64,000 nucleotides of DNA from Conyzicola lurida (GTDB lineage: Bacteria; Actinomycetota; Actinomycetes; Actinomycetales; Microbacteriaceae), in assembly GCF_014204935.1 (NCBI RefSeq), contig NZ_JACHMJ010000001.1, positions 2,976,001 through 3,040,000 on the forward strand, given 5' to 3'. The position numbers and the translations under genes are program-made. This document shows, one piece after another, positions 42,329-51,650 of this stretch (its first letter is position 1; each line of letters starts with the position of its first letter). The notes beneath the pieces were generated by a model. The model was not told the origin of the DNA. It worked only from the letters and a program-made list of their open reading frames with translations, and ran no database searches.

Positions 42329-43267
42329 CCCGTAGGCGAGGCCGGCGAAGCTGGTCAGCTGCAGCACGAGGATCAGCTCCTTCGCGGTCTTCGCGGTCAG
42401 CGCGATGATCACCGCGGGCAGCGCGATCAGCAGCGTCGCGTAGGCGAAGTAGGCGTTGACGAACTCGAGCGTGAACACCACGAGGATGCCGTACGGCGCG
42501 AGCAGCAGCACGGCGAAGAGAATGCGTGACGCGCGGTTGCCGATCAGCACGCTCAGCGTGCGCTTGCCGGCGAGCTTGTCTTGCTGGATGTCGCGGGTGT
42601 TGTTGATCACGAGCACGGCGACCGAGATCAAGCCGATGGCGGTGCCGGCCAGCCAGTTCTCGAAGCTGACCTCTCCCACCTGCACGTACATGGTTCCGGC
42701 GGTGGCGACGAGGCCGAAGAACACGAACACGGCGACCTCGCCGAGCGCGTTGTAGCCGTACGGCTTCTTGCCGCCGGTGTAGAACCAGGCGGCGACGATG
42801 CAGACGGCGCCGACGGCGAGCAGCCAGTAGAAGCCCGTGAGAACCACGAGGGCGATACCGGCGAGCGCGGCGAGGCCGAAGAACGCGAGCGCGACGCCGA
42901 GCACGGCGCGAGGGCTGGCGGCTCCCGATCCGGTGAGGCGCGAGGGGCCGACGCGGTTCTTGTCGGTGCCGCGCACGCCGTCGGAGTAGTCGTTGGCGTA
43001 GTTGACGGCGATCTGCAGGCCGAGCGCGACGGCGAGGCAGAGCAGCGCGCGCACCCAGTGCCAGCCGTCGTCGGTGACGATGTAGGCGGTCGCGGTGCCG
43101 AGCGCGACGGGGGCGACGGCCAGCGGGAGCGTGCGCAGGCGGGCGCCGCCGATCCATTCGCGGGGCCCGGCCTTCTTCACCTTCGCGACACCGGGCGGGC
43201 GTCCGCCGGGGCGGCCGCTCTTTCCTCGGGCGGCGGGGGCTACGGTCTTCTTCTTCGCATCAGGCAC
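42299..43267 (-). CDS. menA: 1,4-dihydroxy-2-naphthoate polyprenyltransferase
   Basis: A 322-residue membrane prenyltransferase with about eight helices. The aspartate motifs are NYANDYSDGVRGTD and NNTRDIQQDKLAGKRTLS, and GYNALGEVAVFVFFG is typical of MenA. It joins the polyprenyl chain to DHNA. A basic N-terminal extension of about 35 residues precedes the domain. GTG 43267 has TACAAT six bases upstream, so it has its own leaderless promoter. Confidence 0.96.
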   Translation of the reverse strand: MPDAKKKTVAPAARGKSGRPGGRPPGVAKVKKAGPREWIGGARLRTLPLAVAPVALGTATAYIVTDDGWHWVRALLCLAVALGLQIAVNYANDYSDGVRGTDKNRVGPSRLTGSGAASPRAVLGVALAFFGLAALAGIALVVLTGFYWLLAVGAVCIVAAWFYTGGKKPYGYNALGEVAVFVFFGLVATAGTMYVQVGEVSFENWLAGTAIGLISVAVLVINNTRDIQQDKLAGKRTLSVLIGNRASRILFAVLLLAPYGILVVFTLEFVNAYFAYATLLIALPAVIIALTAKTAKELILVLQLTSFAGLAYGLILSWAIAF

Positions 43268-43297
43268 GACCCGATTGTATCCAGCGACGGCCGTGGT

Positions 43298-44395
43298 CTA
43301 CTCCGCGATGGCAGCGCGCACGGCGACGCGGTCCGGCTTGCCGGAGGACAGCAGCGGCATGCTGTCGAGCCGCACGACGCGGGCCGGCACCGCCGCCCGC
43401 CCGAGCCGCTCGGTGACGAGCGCCTTCAGGTCGTCGATCCGGTAGTCGACGGTCGCTACGAGCACGGGCACCTCGCCCCACCGCTCGCTCGTCTCGCGCA
43501 CGATCACGGCGTCCCCGAGCCCGGGAAGGTCGCGCACCAGCCGCTCGAGCGCCCCGAGCGACACCTTCAGCCCGCCCGAGATGATCACGTCGTCGAGTCG
43601 CCCTGTCACGCTCAGCACGCCGTCGACGATCTCGCCCTGGTCGCCGGTGCGGTACCAGCGCTGACCCTGCTCGCTGTGGAACGCCCGGTCGGTACGCTCG
43701 GGGTCGCCGAGATAGCCCTCCGCGAGCACCGCGCCCGAGAGCTCGATCTGCCCGTCGACGACGCGCGCCCGGGTCGCTCCGATCGGGACCCCGTCGTACA
43801 CGCACCCGCCGCTGGTCTCGCTCGACCCGTAGGTGCGCGTCACGTTGAGGCCGAGTTCGAGGGCCGCGGCGATGAGGGGCAGCGGCGTGGCCTGGCCCCC
43901 GACGAGGATCCGGTCGAACCTGCGCAGGGCCCCGAGTGCGGCATCCGTCTCGATCAATCTCGACAGCTGGGCCGGCACGAGCGAGGTGTAGCGCTGCGGG
44001 TGATCCATGACGCCGGCCGCGGCGATGAAGGCGTCGGCGCTGAAGTGCCCGGGCGCCAGCTCGACCGGGGCGGTCTCGGCGCTGAGCGAGCGCACGAGCA
44101 CGTTGATGCCGGCGATGTAGGTGGTCGGCAGGGCGAGCAGCCACTGCCCGGGGCCGCCGAGGGCGGTGTCGGATGCCGCGGCCGACGCCAACAGCGCATC
44201 GCTCGAGAGCGCGACCCGTTTCGGGGTCCCCGTGGATCCGCTCGACTCCACGACGAGTGCGACGCGCGTCGGCACGGACTCGGGCAGCGGCGACGACGAC
44301 TCCCCCGCGAACACGGCCGGACCGTCGCCGCCCAGGGCGTGGCGCAGGGCGTCGAGCATCTGCTCGCCGCCGAACTGGCGCAACGCCCGGGTCAT
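43298..44395 (-). CDS. menE: O-succinylbenzoate-CoA ligase
   Basis: A 365-residue acyl-adenylating enzyme. It has the AMP motif VVESSGSTGTPKRVAL, TYGSSETSGGCVYDG, RWYRTGDQGEI, RLDDVIISGGLKVSL and the catalytic Lys in LSSGKPDRVAV. At 365 residues it is shorter than typical 450-500 residue MenE, as in other actinobacteria. Its ATG overlaps the menB stop, so the two are coupled. Confidence 0.94.
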   Translation of the reverse strand: MTRALRQFGGEQMLDALRHALGGDGPAVFAGESSSPLPESVPTRVALVVESSGSTGTPKRVALSSDALLASAAASDTALGGPGQWLLALPTTYIAGINVLVRSLSAETAPVELAPGHFSADAFIAAAGVMDHPQRYTSLVPAQLSRLIETDAALGALRRFDRILVGGQATPLPLIAAALELGLNVTRTYGSSETSGGCVYDGVPIGATRARVVDGQIELSGAVLAEGYLGDPERTDRAFHSEQGQRWYRTGDQGEIVDGVLSVTGRLDDVIISGGLKVSLGALERLVRDLPGLGDAVIVRETSERWGEVPVLVATVDYRIDDLKALVTERLGRAAVPARVVRLDSMPLLSSGKPDRVAVRAAIAE

Positions 44396-45315
44396 CAGTA
44401 CTGCCAGGGGTAGGGCGACCAGTCGGGCGCGCGCTTCTCGAGGAACGCGTCGCGGCCCTCGACCGCCTCGTCGGTGCCGTAGGCGAGACGGGTGGCCTCG
44501 CCGGCGAAGACCTGCTGGCCGACCATGCCGTCGTCGACGGCGTTGAACGCGAACTTGAGCATGCGGATCGCGGTCGGGCTCTTGCCCAGGATCGTGTTGG
44601 CCCAGCGGTACGCCTCGACCTCGAGCTCGGCGTGCGGCACGACGGCGTTGACCGCGCCGATCTCGAGCGCGCGCTGTGCGTCGTACTCCTCGGCGAGGAA
44701 GAAGATCTCGCGGGCGAACTTCTGGCCGACCTGGCGGGCGAAGTAGGCGCTGCCGTAGCCGCCGTCGAACGATCCGACGTCGGCGTCGGTCTGCTTGAAC
44801 TTGCCGTGCTCGGCGCTCGCGATGGTGAGGTCGCAGACGACGTGCAGCGAGTGCCCGCCGCCGGCCGCCCAGCCGGGGACGACCGCTATGACGACCTTGG
44901 GCATAAACCGGATCAGGCGCTGCACCTCGAGGATGTGCAGGCGGCCCGTGCTCGCGGCGGAGTGGGTTGACCCTGTCGAGACCTCCCCGTCGTTCACCTC
45001 GTACAGGTACCCGTCGCGCCCGCGGATCCGCTGGTCGCCGCCCGAGCAGAACGCCCAGCCGCCGTCCTTGGCGCTCGGCCCGTTGCCGGTGAGCAGCACG
45101 ACGCCGATGCGCGAGTTCTGTCGCGCGTCGTCGAGCACGGTGTACAGCTCGTCGACCGTGTGCGGCCTGAAGGCGTTGCGAACCTCGGGGCGGTTGAACG
45201 CGATGCGGGCCACCCGGCCCTCCGTGTCGTGGTGGTACGTGATATCGGTGAGCGAATCGAAGCCGGCTACCGGCATCCAGACGTTCGCATCAAAAAGTTC
45301 TGAGACCTCGGGCAT
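44395..45315 (-). CDS. menB: 1,4-dihydroxy-2-naphthoyl-CoA synthase
   Basis: A 306-residue crotonase-fold enzyme that closes the naphthoate ring. MenB-specific segments are CSGGDQRIRGRDGYLY, VPGWAAGGGHSLHVVCDLT and TDADVGSFDGGYGSAYFAR. ATG 45315 has TAGGCT six bases upstream (45322-45327), overlapping the stop of the upstream small gene, so menBE starts its own leaderless transcript. Confidence 0.97.
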   Translation of the reverse strand: MPEVSELFDANVWMPVAGFDSLTDITYHHDTEGRVARIAFNRPEVRNAFRPHTVDELYTVLDDARQNSRIGVVLLTGNGPSAKDGGWAFCSGGDQRIRGRDGYLYEVNDGEVSTGSTHSAASTGRLHILEVQRLIRFMPKVVIAVVPGWAAGGGHSLHVVCDLTIASAEHGKFKQTDADVGSFDGGYGSAYFARQVGQKFAREIFFLAEEYDAQRALEIGAVNAVVPHAELEVEAYRWANTILGKSPTAIRMLKFAFNAVDDGMVGQQVFAGEATRLAYGTDEAVEGRDAFLEKRAPDWSPYPWQY

Positions 45316-45324
45316 GCACCCAGC

Positions 45325-45537
45325 CTACGAGCCTGTGGCGACCGCCACGACGAGGGCCGCGAAGAGCAGGAGCCCGACGCCGGCGATCGCCGCCAAGACG
45401 AGCAGCATCACCGCCACGGTGCTGCGCCGCTTGCGCGGGGCGGTGTCGAGCGTCTGCATCATCGGGGCGGTCGTGACCCCGCCCAGCGCGAGCCGCTTCT
45501 GCGTTTCGTCGAGTGTCTCGGGGCGTTGCTCGTCCAT
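45325..45537 (-). CDS. Small single-helix membrane protein, 70 aa
   Basis: I do not recognise this protein. It starts MDEQRPETLDETQKRLALGG, has a basic RKRR cluster and one C-terminal helix (VMLLVLAAIAGVGLLLFAAL). ATG 45537 has GGAAGG six bases upstream. It follows another small membrane gene by 14 bases, likely one transcript. Confidence 0.65.
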   Translation of the reverse strand: MDEQRPETLDETQKRLALGGVTTAPMMQTLDTAPRKRRSTVAVMLLVLAAIAGVGLLLFAALVVAVATGS

Positions 45538-45551
45538 GGGGTGCCTTCCGG

Positions 45552-45920
45552 CTAGGTGCTGCTCGCGACGGTGCCGAAGAAATCGAGGATCTGCATGAGG
45601 GTGAACGGGTTGACGAGCACGCTGAGCACGGCGGCGGCGAGCCCCCACCAGCGACCGCGGCCCGCGACGACCGCGAGCACACCGAGCAGGAACGTGCAGA
45701 CGGTGCCGACGATGACGACCCAGGCGAGGGTCGTGGCACGGGGGTAGTCGCCGGTGGCGCCCGCGCCGACGGCGATACCCTCGATCACGGCGAGCAGCAG
45801 GACGGCGACGAAGACGACGGGGCCGAGCAGGCGGCGGCCGCGGCGCGGGCCGGGCTGGGCGGCGTCTCCCGTGTCTCCGCTATAGATGACGCTGGTGCGT
45901 GCCGGGTTCTGGTCGGTCAT
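45552..45920 (-). CDS. Small membrane protein, 122 aa
   Basis: Unrecognised. It has an N-terminal soluble part (MTDQNPARTSVIYSGD) with a basic RRGRR patch, then three hydrophobic helices and the sequence VLVNPFTLMQILDFFG. The start is ATG 45920 with GAGGAA upstream. It is divergent from menC and upstream of the 70-residue gene. Confidence 0.68.
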   Translation of the reverse strand: MTDQNPARTSVIYSGDTGDAAQPGPRRGRRLLGPVVFVAVLLLAVIEGIAVGAGATGDYPRATTLAWVVIVGTVCTFLLGVLAVVAGRGRWWGLAAAVLSVLVNPFTLMQILDFFGTVASST

Positions 45921-45990
45921 CGGTCTCGCTTCCTCGTCGCGTTTCACCCTAGCCCACCCGTTCGCGGTCGAACCTTGCGAGACTGGGGGC

Positions 45991-46971
45991 ATGCTGGCAT
46001 CGCTGACTGACATTCTGGCCACCGCTCGCGTCGTCTCGATCCCGCTGCGGCAACGCTTCCGGGGCATCGAGACCCGCGAGGTCATGCTCTTCGAGGGGCC
46101 GGAAGGCTGGACGGAGTTCTCGCCGTTCGTCGAGTACGACGACGAAGAGGCCGCGGCCTGGCTGGCCGCCGCGCTCGATTTCGGCTGGGTGCCCACTCCC
46201 CCGCTGCTGCGCGACTCGGTCGCCGTGAACGCCACGCTGCCGGCCGTCGAGGCGGCCCGGGTCGCCGACGTGCTCGACCGTTTTTCGGGATGCCGCACCG
46301 TCAAAGTCAAAGTCGCCGAGACGGGGCAGACGCTCGCCGACGACGTCGCCCGGGTGGCCGCCGCGCGCGCGTACCTCGGCGCCGAGGGCCGCATCCGCAT
46401 CGACGCGAACGGCGGCTGGAACGTCGACGAGGCCGAGCACGCCATCCACTCCCTCGCCGAGTACGACCTCGAGTACGTCGAACAGCCCTGTGCGAGCGTC
46501 GACGAGCTCTGGCAGATCCGGCAGCGGGTCAAATACATGGGCCTGCCGATCGCCGCGGACGAGAGCGTGCGCAAAGCCGCCGACCCGTTGCTCGTGGCGC
46601 GGCAGGAGGCCGCGGACCTGCTGGTGATCAAGGCGCAGCCGCTCGGCGGCATCCACGCCGCGCTCGACATCGCCGATCAGGCCGGGCTGCCGCTCGTCGT
46701 CTCCAGCGCGCTGGAAACGTCGGTCGGCATCTCGATGGGCCTGCACCTGGCGGCCGCGCTTCCCGAGCTCCCGTACGACTGCGGGTTGGCCACGGTGAGC
46801 CTGCTGTCGCTGGATGTCGCCGTCGATCCACTCATCCCGGTCGAGGGGAGCATCGCGGTGCGCCGCGTCGTGCCGAACGGCCGCGTCTTCGACGACTACG
46901 CGGCGCCGGCCGAGCGCGATGCCTGGTGGCGCGAGCGCCTGACCCGCTGCTACGCCCTTTTGGACGTGTGA
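45991..46971 (+). CDS. menC: O-succinylbenzoate synthase
   Basis: A 326-residue enolase-superfamily enzyme. It has TVKVKVAETGQ with the catalytic Lys pair, RIDANGGWNVDEAE, YVEQPC, IAADESVRK and VIKAQPLGG. It dehydrates SHCHC to succinylbenzoate. ATG 45991 lies six bases after GAGACT, a near match to the leaderless box. It is transcribed away from menB/menE. Confidence 0.95.
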   Translation: MLASLTDILATARVVSIPLRQRFRGIETREVMLFEGPEGWTEFSPFVEYDDEEAAAWLAAALDFGWVPTPPLLRDSVAVNATLPAVEAARVADVLDRFSGCRTVKVKVAETGQTLADDVARVAAARAYLGAEGRIRIDANGGWNVDEAEHAIHSLAEYDLEYVEQPCASVDELWQIRQRVKYMGLPIAADESVRKAADPLLVARQEAADLLVIKAQPLGGIHAALDIADQAGLPLVVSSALETSVGISMGLHLAAALPELPYDCGLATVSLLSLDVAVDPLIPVEGSIAVRRVVPNGRVFDDYAAPAERDAWWRERLTRCYALLDV

Positions 46972-47036
46972 GCCCCGCCATCGCACGTCCGACAGGATGG
47001 CGCGGGCGACGCGCCGCGATCGGTCCTGCCGAGCGT

Positions 47037-47054
47037 GCGAATCGCGCGATTCGC
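47037..47054. repeat. Perfect 18-bp palindrome
   Basis: GCGAATCGCGCGATTCGC lies in the 119 bases between convergent menC and ccsB. Symmetric without a loop, so it is more like a protein-binding site or cruciform than a terminator. Confidence 0.55.
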
Positions 47055-47090
47055 CCTGTCGACGAGCGCCGCGGGCGGGCGCCGGGCGAT

Positions 47091-48062
47091 CTACAGGCCG
47101 CTGTAGGCGTGCAGACCCTTGAAGAAGAGGTTGACCACGGTGAAGTTGAACATGACCGCGGCGAATCCGATGATCGCGAGCCAGGCGGAGCGTGAGCCAC
47201 GCCATCCACGGGTCGCCCTGGCGTGGATATAGCCGGCGAAGATCGTCCAGATGATGAACGTCCAGACCTCCTTCGTGTCCCAGCCCCAGTAGCGTCCCCA
47301 CGCGCGCTCGGCCCAGACGGCGCCGGCGATGAGGGTGAAGGTCCAGAAGACGAAGCCGACGAGGATCAGCCGGTAGGCCAGGTTCTCGAGCTTCTCGGCG
47401 TTCGGCAGCGTCGCGAGGAACTTGAACCCCTCGCCGCCGCGCGCCTCACGACGCGCCTGCAACAGCTGCACGAGGGAGAGCCCGCCGCCGAGCGCGAAGA
47501 ACGAGGTGCCCAGGATCGCCACGAAGACGTGGATGACCAGCCAGGTCGACTGCAGAGCCGGCGGCTGCGGTGCCACGGCGACGTAGAGGTTGACGGTCGC
47601 GAGCCCCATAAACGCGAGGCAGAAGCCCACGATGTAGGCGCCGAGGAACCGCAGGTCCTGCCAGAACTGCACGGCGAGGAACACGCCCACGATGATCGCC
47701 GTGGCGGTGATCGCGAAGCCGTACATGTTCGACCACGGCACGTACCCGGCGGCGAGACCGCGCAGCACGACGCCGACGACGTGCAGCACCCAGCCGACGA
47801 GCGCGAACGCCATCGCGAGGCGCAGCGAGCGCGAGCCCTTGTCGCGGCCCGGAGTCGTGTCGTTCGTGGTCTTTTCCAGCAAAGCCGTCGAGCCGGATGC
47901 CGCGGCGAGCTGCCCGACCGGACGGGACTCCTGCGCGACCGCAACGGGCACCACGGACGACCGACGGGCGAGGTCTACCGTGAACGCGATGAACGCGAGC
48001 GTGTAGATCGCCATCGCCGAGTACACGGCGAGGAGGGAGTACGTCTCAAAATCCATGGTCAC
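47091..48062 (-). CDS. ccsB: Cytochrome c biogenesis protein CcsB/ResC
   Basis: A 323-residue membrane protein with about eight helices. The haem-handling WWD-type segment is GRYWGWDTKEVWTFIIW, and YVPWSNMYGFAITA and WLVIHVFVAILGTSFF contain conserved His and aromatic residues. With ResB it forms the system II cytochrome c synthase that attaches haem outside the membrane. GTG 48062 overlaps the resB stop by GTGA. Confidence 0.95.
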   Translation of the reverse strand: MTMDFETYSLLAVYSAMAIYTLAFIAFTVDLARRSSVVPVAVAQESRPVGQLAAASGSTALLEKTTNDTTPGRDKGSRSLRLAMAFALVGWVLHVVGVVLRGLAAGYVPWSNMYGFAITATAIIVGVFLAVQFWQDLRFLGAYIVGFCLAFMGLATVNLYVAVAPQPPALQSTWLVIHVFVAILGTSFFALGGGLSLVQLLQARREARGGEGFKFLATLPNAEKLENLAYRLILVGFVFWTFTLIAGAVWAERAWGRYWGWDTKEVWTFIIWTIFAGYIHARATRGWRGSRSAWLAIIGFAAVMFNFTVVNLFFKGLHAYSGL

Positions 48063-49681
48063 GGTTCCACCTTAAGCCCGAGTTGTTTGCTGTGCGCAGC
48101 GGCGATTCCCGCGACGGCCTCTTCGAGCCGGGGGTCCTCGCCGCGGGCGAGTCCCGCGTATTCGAGGGTGACGGCGCCGTCGGCCGTCTCGGTCGCCTTG
48201 ACCCAGACACGGCGGCGCGGGATGAAGAGCCCGGTGAAGAGCCCGGCGAGCACGAGGATCGCGAACAGCAGCACCCAGAACTGGGACGGGTCGTTGTGGA
48301 TGTCGAACGAGGCGAACCGCTTGACGTCGGTGAGCTCGATCGTGCCGAGTCCGTTCGGCAGGTCGACCGTGTCGCCCACGCCGAGCTGCAACGCGTCGAC
48401 GTCGGCACCGCCGCCCGCGATGGGGGTGAGGTCGTCGAGATCGAGCTCGTAGACCGACCGCGGCACACCCGCGTCGAGGCCGAGGTCGCCCGTGTAGACG
48501 CGCAGCGACAGCACGGGGTTGAGCAGGTCAGGGTAGCCCGAGGCGAGCGCGCCGGACGGCAGCTCGGCCTGGGTCGGGTAGAAGAAGCCGATCATGCCGA
48601 CCTGTTCGGCGAGGCCGTCGGGGATCTTGATCGTGCCGAGCGAGGTCAGGTTGGTGTCCTGGGGCAGGAACGGCGTGGAGTCGGTCCAGACGACGTTGCC
48701 CTCGGGGTCGCGCACCACGATCGTGGGGGCGTAGCCGTTGCCGAGCAGGAACACCTGCGTGCCGCCGATGTCGAGCGGCTCGTTCACCTTGATGTTGGCC
48801 TGGCTCTCGTCGCCGTCGGGCGTCGTGGTGGTCACGTACGCCGAGTAGTCGGTGGCCTGGCCGATGGCCGCGGTGTTCTCGAGCTCGTAGGTGGCGCTGA
48901 ACTCGTCGAGGCTGATGCGGTACGGGGCGAGCACGTCGCTTTCGAAGAACCGGCCCGGGTTGAACGAGTCGTAGTCGCCGAGCACGTTGACGAACTTCTG
49001 GCCCTCGACCACGACGCGCTGGCCGCTGTAGCCGTAGCTGCCGCCGATGGCGACCGAGACTAGGATTCCGACGAGCGCCGTGTGGAACACGAGGTTGCCC
49101 GTTTCGCGCAGGTAGCCGCGTTCCGCGCTGACGCTGAAGGAGGCCAGTCCCGCCCGCGTCTTCGACGGGTAGAGCTCGGTGCGGTACCCCAGCCGCTTCA
49201 ACTGCGACTTCGCGAGATCGATCGCGCCCGCGGCATCCGTCTCGACTGTCTGGGAGGTGTACCCGGCCAACCGGGTCAACCGGGCCGGCGTCTTCGGCGG
49301 CCGCGCGCGCAGGGCCTTGAAGTGGTGGATCGACCGCGGGATGATGCAGCCGATGAGCGAGACGAACAGCAGAAGGTAGATCGACGAGAACCAGACCGAG
49401 GTGTAGGTGTCGAAGACCTGCAGCTTGTCGAGGATCGGGTACAGGTCGGGGTGGTCGACCCGGTACTGGATGACGCCGTTGGGGTCGGAGCTGCGCTGGG
49501 CGACGAGGGAGCCGGGGATCGCGGCGAACGCGAGCAACAGCAGCAGGAACAGCGCCGTGCGCATGCTCGTCAGCTGGCGCCAGAAGAACCGCAGGTAGCC
49601 GACGACGCCGAGCGCGGGCTGGGTGACCGACTTATCGGGCTCCGGGGAGTCGAAGTGGTCAGAGGGGCGTGACGAAGACAT
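48059..49681 (-). CDS. resB: Cytochrome c biogenesis protein ResB
   Basis: A 540-residue ResB-domain protein. It has N-terminal helices (TALFLLLLLAFAAIPGSLV), a second near SSIYLLLFVSLIGCIIPRS, LRETGNLVFHTALVGILVSVA, a large extracytoplasmic domain of about 270 residues and a last helix (FWVLLFAILVLAGLFTGLFI). It partners CcsB. Its 5' end overlaps the ccdA gene by 23 bp. Confidence 0.95.
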   Translation of the reverse strand: MSSSRPSDHFDSPEPDKSVTQPALGVVGYLRFFWRQLTSMRTALFLLLLLAFAAIPGSLVAQRSSDPNGVIQYRVDHPDLYPILDKLQVFDTYTSVWFSSIYLLLFVSLIGCIIPRSIHHFKALRARPPKTPARLTRLAGYTSQTVETDAAGAIDLAKSQLKRLGYRTELYPSKTRAGLASFSVSAERGYLRETGNLVFHTALVGILVSVAIGGSYGYSGQRVVVEGQKFVNVLGDYDSFNPGRFFESDVLAPYRISLDEFSATYELENTAAIGQATDYSAYVTTTTPDGDESQANIKVNEPLDIGGTQVFLLGNGYAPTIVVRDPEGNVVWTDSTPFLPQDTNLTSLGTIKIPDGLAEQVGMIGFFYPTQAELPSGALASGYPDLLNPVLSLRVYTGDLGLDAGVPRSVYELDLDDLTPIAGGGADVDALQLGVGDTVDLPNGLGTIELTDVKRFASFDIHNDPSQFWVLLFAILVLAGLFTGLFIPRRRVWVKATETADGAVTLEYAGLARGEDPRLEEAVAGIAAAHSKQLGLKVEP

Positions 49682-50399
49682 TGATCACCGCTCCCAACTG
49701 ACTCATCCAGATCGACCACAAGCCTGTCACCATCAGCACACCGATGATGACCAGCATCGAGCCGCCCACGATGTTGACGAGGCGAATGTGCTTTTTCACC
49801 CAGCTGACGGATGTCGCGACCCAGCCGAAGCCGAAGGCGACGAGCAGGAACGGGATTCCGAGGCCGAGCGAATAGACGAGCCCGAGAATGACACCCTGCC
49901 ATGCCGAACCACTGGTCAAGCTGATAGTGGTGATCGCGGCGAGCGTCGGCCCGAGGCACGGGGTCCAGCCGAGACCGAACAGGATGCCGAGCAGCGGGGC
50001 TCCCGCGAGGCCGGTGGCCGGCATCCACTTCGGCTTGACCGTGCGCTGCATAAAGGTGAACTGGCCGATAAAAACGAGACCGAGCAGGATGACGAGAACG
50101 CCGGCGAACCGCGTGATGGTGTCGCCGTAGATGTAGAGCCAGGTGCCGAGTGCCCCGAACGCGGCGTTCGTCGCGACGAAGACGAGCGTGAAGCCGAGGA
50201 TGAACAGACTGACGCCGAGAACGAGCCGCGAGCGGTCGCGCTTGCCACCGGTGCCGCTCAGCCCGCCGACGTAGCCGAGGTAGCCGGGGACGAGCGGGAG
50301 GATGCAGGGCGAGAGGAACGACAGCAGGCCGGCGAGCAGCGCGATCGGCAGCGCGACGAGGAGTTGCCCGTCGCCGACGAGCTGGCCGACATCGGGCAC
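49659..50399 (-). CDS. ccdA: Thiol-disulfide interchange membrane protein CcdA
   Basis: A 246-residue protein with six helices and the two CcdA cysteines in FLSPCILPLVPGYLGYVGG and GWTPCLGPTLAAI. It moves reducing power across the membrane to the ResA-like thioredoxin and apocytochrome. GTG 50399 starts two bases after the tlpA-type gene's stop. Confidence 0.95.
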   Translation of the reverse strand: MPDVGQLVGDGQLLVALPIALLAGLLSFLSPCILPLVPGYLGYVGGLSGTGGKRDRSRLVLGVSLFILGFTLVFVATNAAFGALGTWLYIYGDTITRFAGVLVILLGLVFIGQFTFMQRTVKPKWMPATGLAGAPLLGILFGLGWTPCLGPTLAAITTISLTSGSAWQGVILGLVYSLGLGIPFLLVAFGFGWVATSVSWVKKHIRLVNIVGGSMLVIIGVLMVTGLWSIWMSQLGAVINVFVTPL

Positions 50400-50401
50400 A
50401 G

Positions 50402-50995
50402 CTAGCCGTCCTCGGCGAGGATCTCGCTGACGATCGTCTCGAGGCTGGACGCGGCACCGATGGCACCGAGGAACCGTGCGGCGACGCGCCCCTGCTTGTC
50501 GATGACCAGGGTCGTGGGTACGGCGTTGGGCGCGACGGCGCCGGAGTAGGCGAGCAGCATGTTGCCGTCGTCCGCGTCCATGACCGACGGGTAGGTGACG
50601 CCGAGCTCCTCGGCGAAGGCGAGGGACTGCGGGATCTGGTCGCGCACGTTCACGCCGAGGAAGCTGACACTGTCGTCGGCGAACGTCGTGGCGACTTCTT
50701 CGAGCTGCGGGGCCTCGACGCGGCACGGCGGGCAGCCGGCGTACCAGAAGTTGAGCACCAGCACCTCGCCGGCGTAGTCCTCGGAGGTCACTGTCGTCCC
50801 GGCGTCGGTCTCGCCCTCGAACGAGATGGCCTCGCCGCGGTCGGCGGCGGCGATCTCGGTGACGGTTCCCTCGCCCGAGATGTAGTTCTTGGTAGTGCCG
50901 GCCGCGTACTGCTCGGCCAGCGGATCGCTACTGCAACCGGCTAGGAGGGTTACGGCGACCACCGCTGCTGCGGTGAGGGAAAGGGCGCGCTTCAC
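50402..50995 (-). CDS. ResA/TlpA-like thioredoxin lipoprotein
   Basis: A 197-residue lipoprotein with signal LSLTAAAVVAVTLLAGC and lipobox LLAGC. The thioredoxin fold has active site WYAGCPPCRVEAPQ and the cis-Pro segment NAVPTTLVIDKQG. It keeps apocytochrome c cysteines reduced for haem attachment. GTG 50995 overlaps the stop of the upstream phosphatase gene (GTGA). Confidence 0.93.
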   Translation of the reverse strand: MKRALSLTAAAVVAVTLLAGCSSDPLAEQYAAGTTKNYISGEGTVTEIAAADRGEAISFEGETDAGTTVTSEDYAGEVLVLNFWYAGCPPCRVEAPQLEEVATTFADDSVSFLGVNVRDQIPQSLAFAEELGVTYPSVMDADDGNMLLAYSGAVAPNAVPTTLVIDKQGRVAARFLGAIGAASSLETIVSEILAEDG

Positions 50996-51630
50996 ACTGC
51001 TCCAAAGTCGACGGATGCTGCGAGCAAGTCTTTCGCAGGTTCCTGATAGTTGACCTCGACGAAACGGTCGCCCTCGCGCTTGAGGGTCGTGATGCTCGAG
51101 AGCGCGCAGCGGCGCTTGCGCGGGTCGTGGTGCAACTTCATGTTCTTGACGGAGCGCGCGACCATCACGATCGGCATCTGGTGGCTGACCATGACGACTT
51201 CGCCGTCGGGAGCTTTCTCCCACGCGTCGCCGACCGCGGCGAGCATGCGCTCTTCGACGCTCACGAAGGGCTCGCCCCAGCTCGGCTTGAGCGGGTTCAT
51301 GACCCAGGGCCAGACGCGCGGACGCAGCAGTACGCCCGGGCCGAACTCGAACTTCTTGCCCTCGAACTTGTTGTACGGCTCGATGATGCGGTCCTCGGTG
51401 ACCACGGGCAGGCCGAACAGCTTCGCCCACGGCTGGGCCGACTCCTGCGCGCGCTGCAGCGGGCTGGCGTAGACGGCGGTGATCGGATTGCCGACGAGAC
51501 TCGCGGCCGCGGAGGCCGCCATCTTGTGACCGAGCTCGGAGAGGTGGTACCCGGGGATCCGTCCGTAGAGGATGCCGTCGGGGTTGAAAACCTCGCCATG
51601 ACGCACGAGATGGATGAGAGAGGCGGGCAT
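50992..51630 (-). CDS. Histidine phosphatase family protein (phosphoglycerate mutase-like)
   Basis: A 212-residue protein with the phosphohistidine motif LVRHGEVFNP, ASPLQRAQESA and the second His in VVMVSHQMPI. Substrate unknown. ATG 51630 has TAGAAT six bases upstream, so this gene opens the cytochrome c biogenesis operon from a leaderless promoter; the link in function is unclear. Confidence 0.92.
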   Translation of the reverse strand: MPASLIHLVRHGEVFNPDGILYGRIPGYHLSELGHKMAASAAASLVGNPITAVYASPLQRAQESAQPWAKLFGLPVVTEDRIIEPYNKFEGKKFEFGPGVLLRPRVWPWVMNPLKPSWGEPFVSVEERMLAAVGDAWEKAPDGEVVMVSHQMPIVMVARSVKNMKLHHDPRKRRCALSSITTLKREGDRFVEVNYQEPAKDLLAASVDFGAV

Positions 51631-51650
51631 GCTGCAATTCTACGTTTGCC

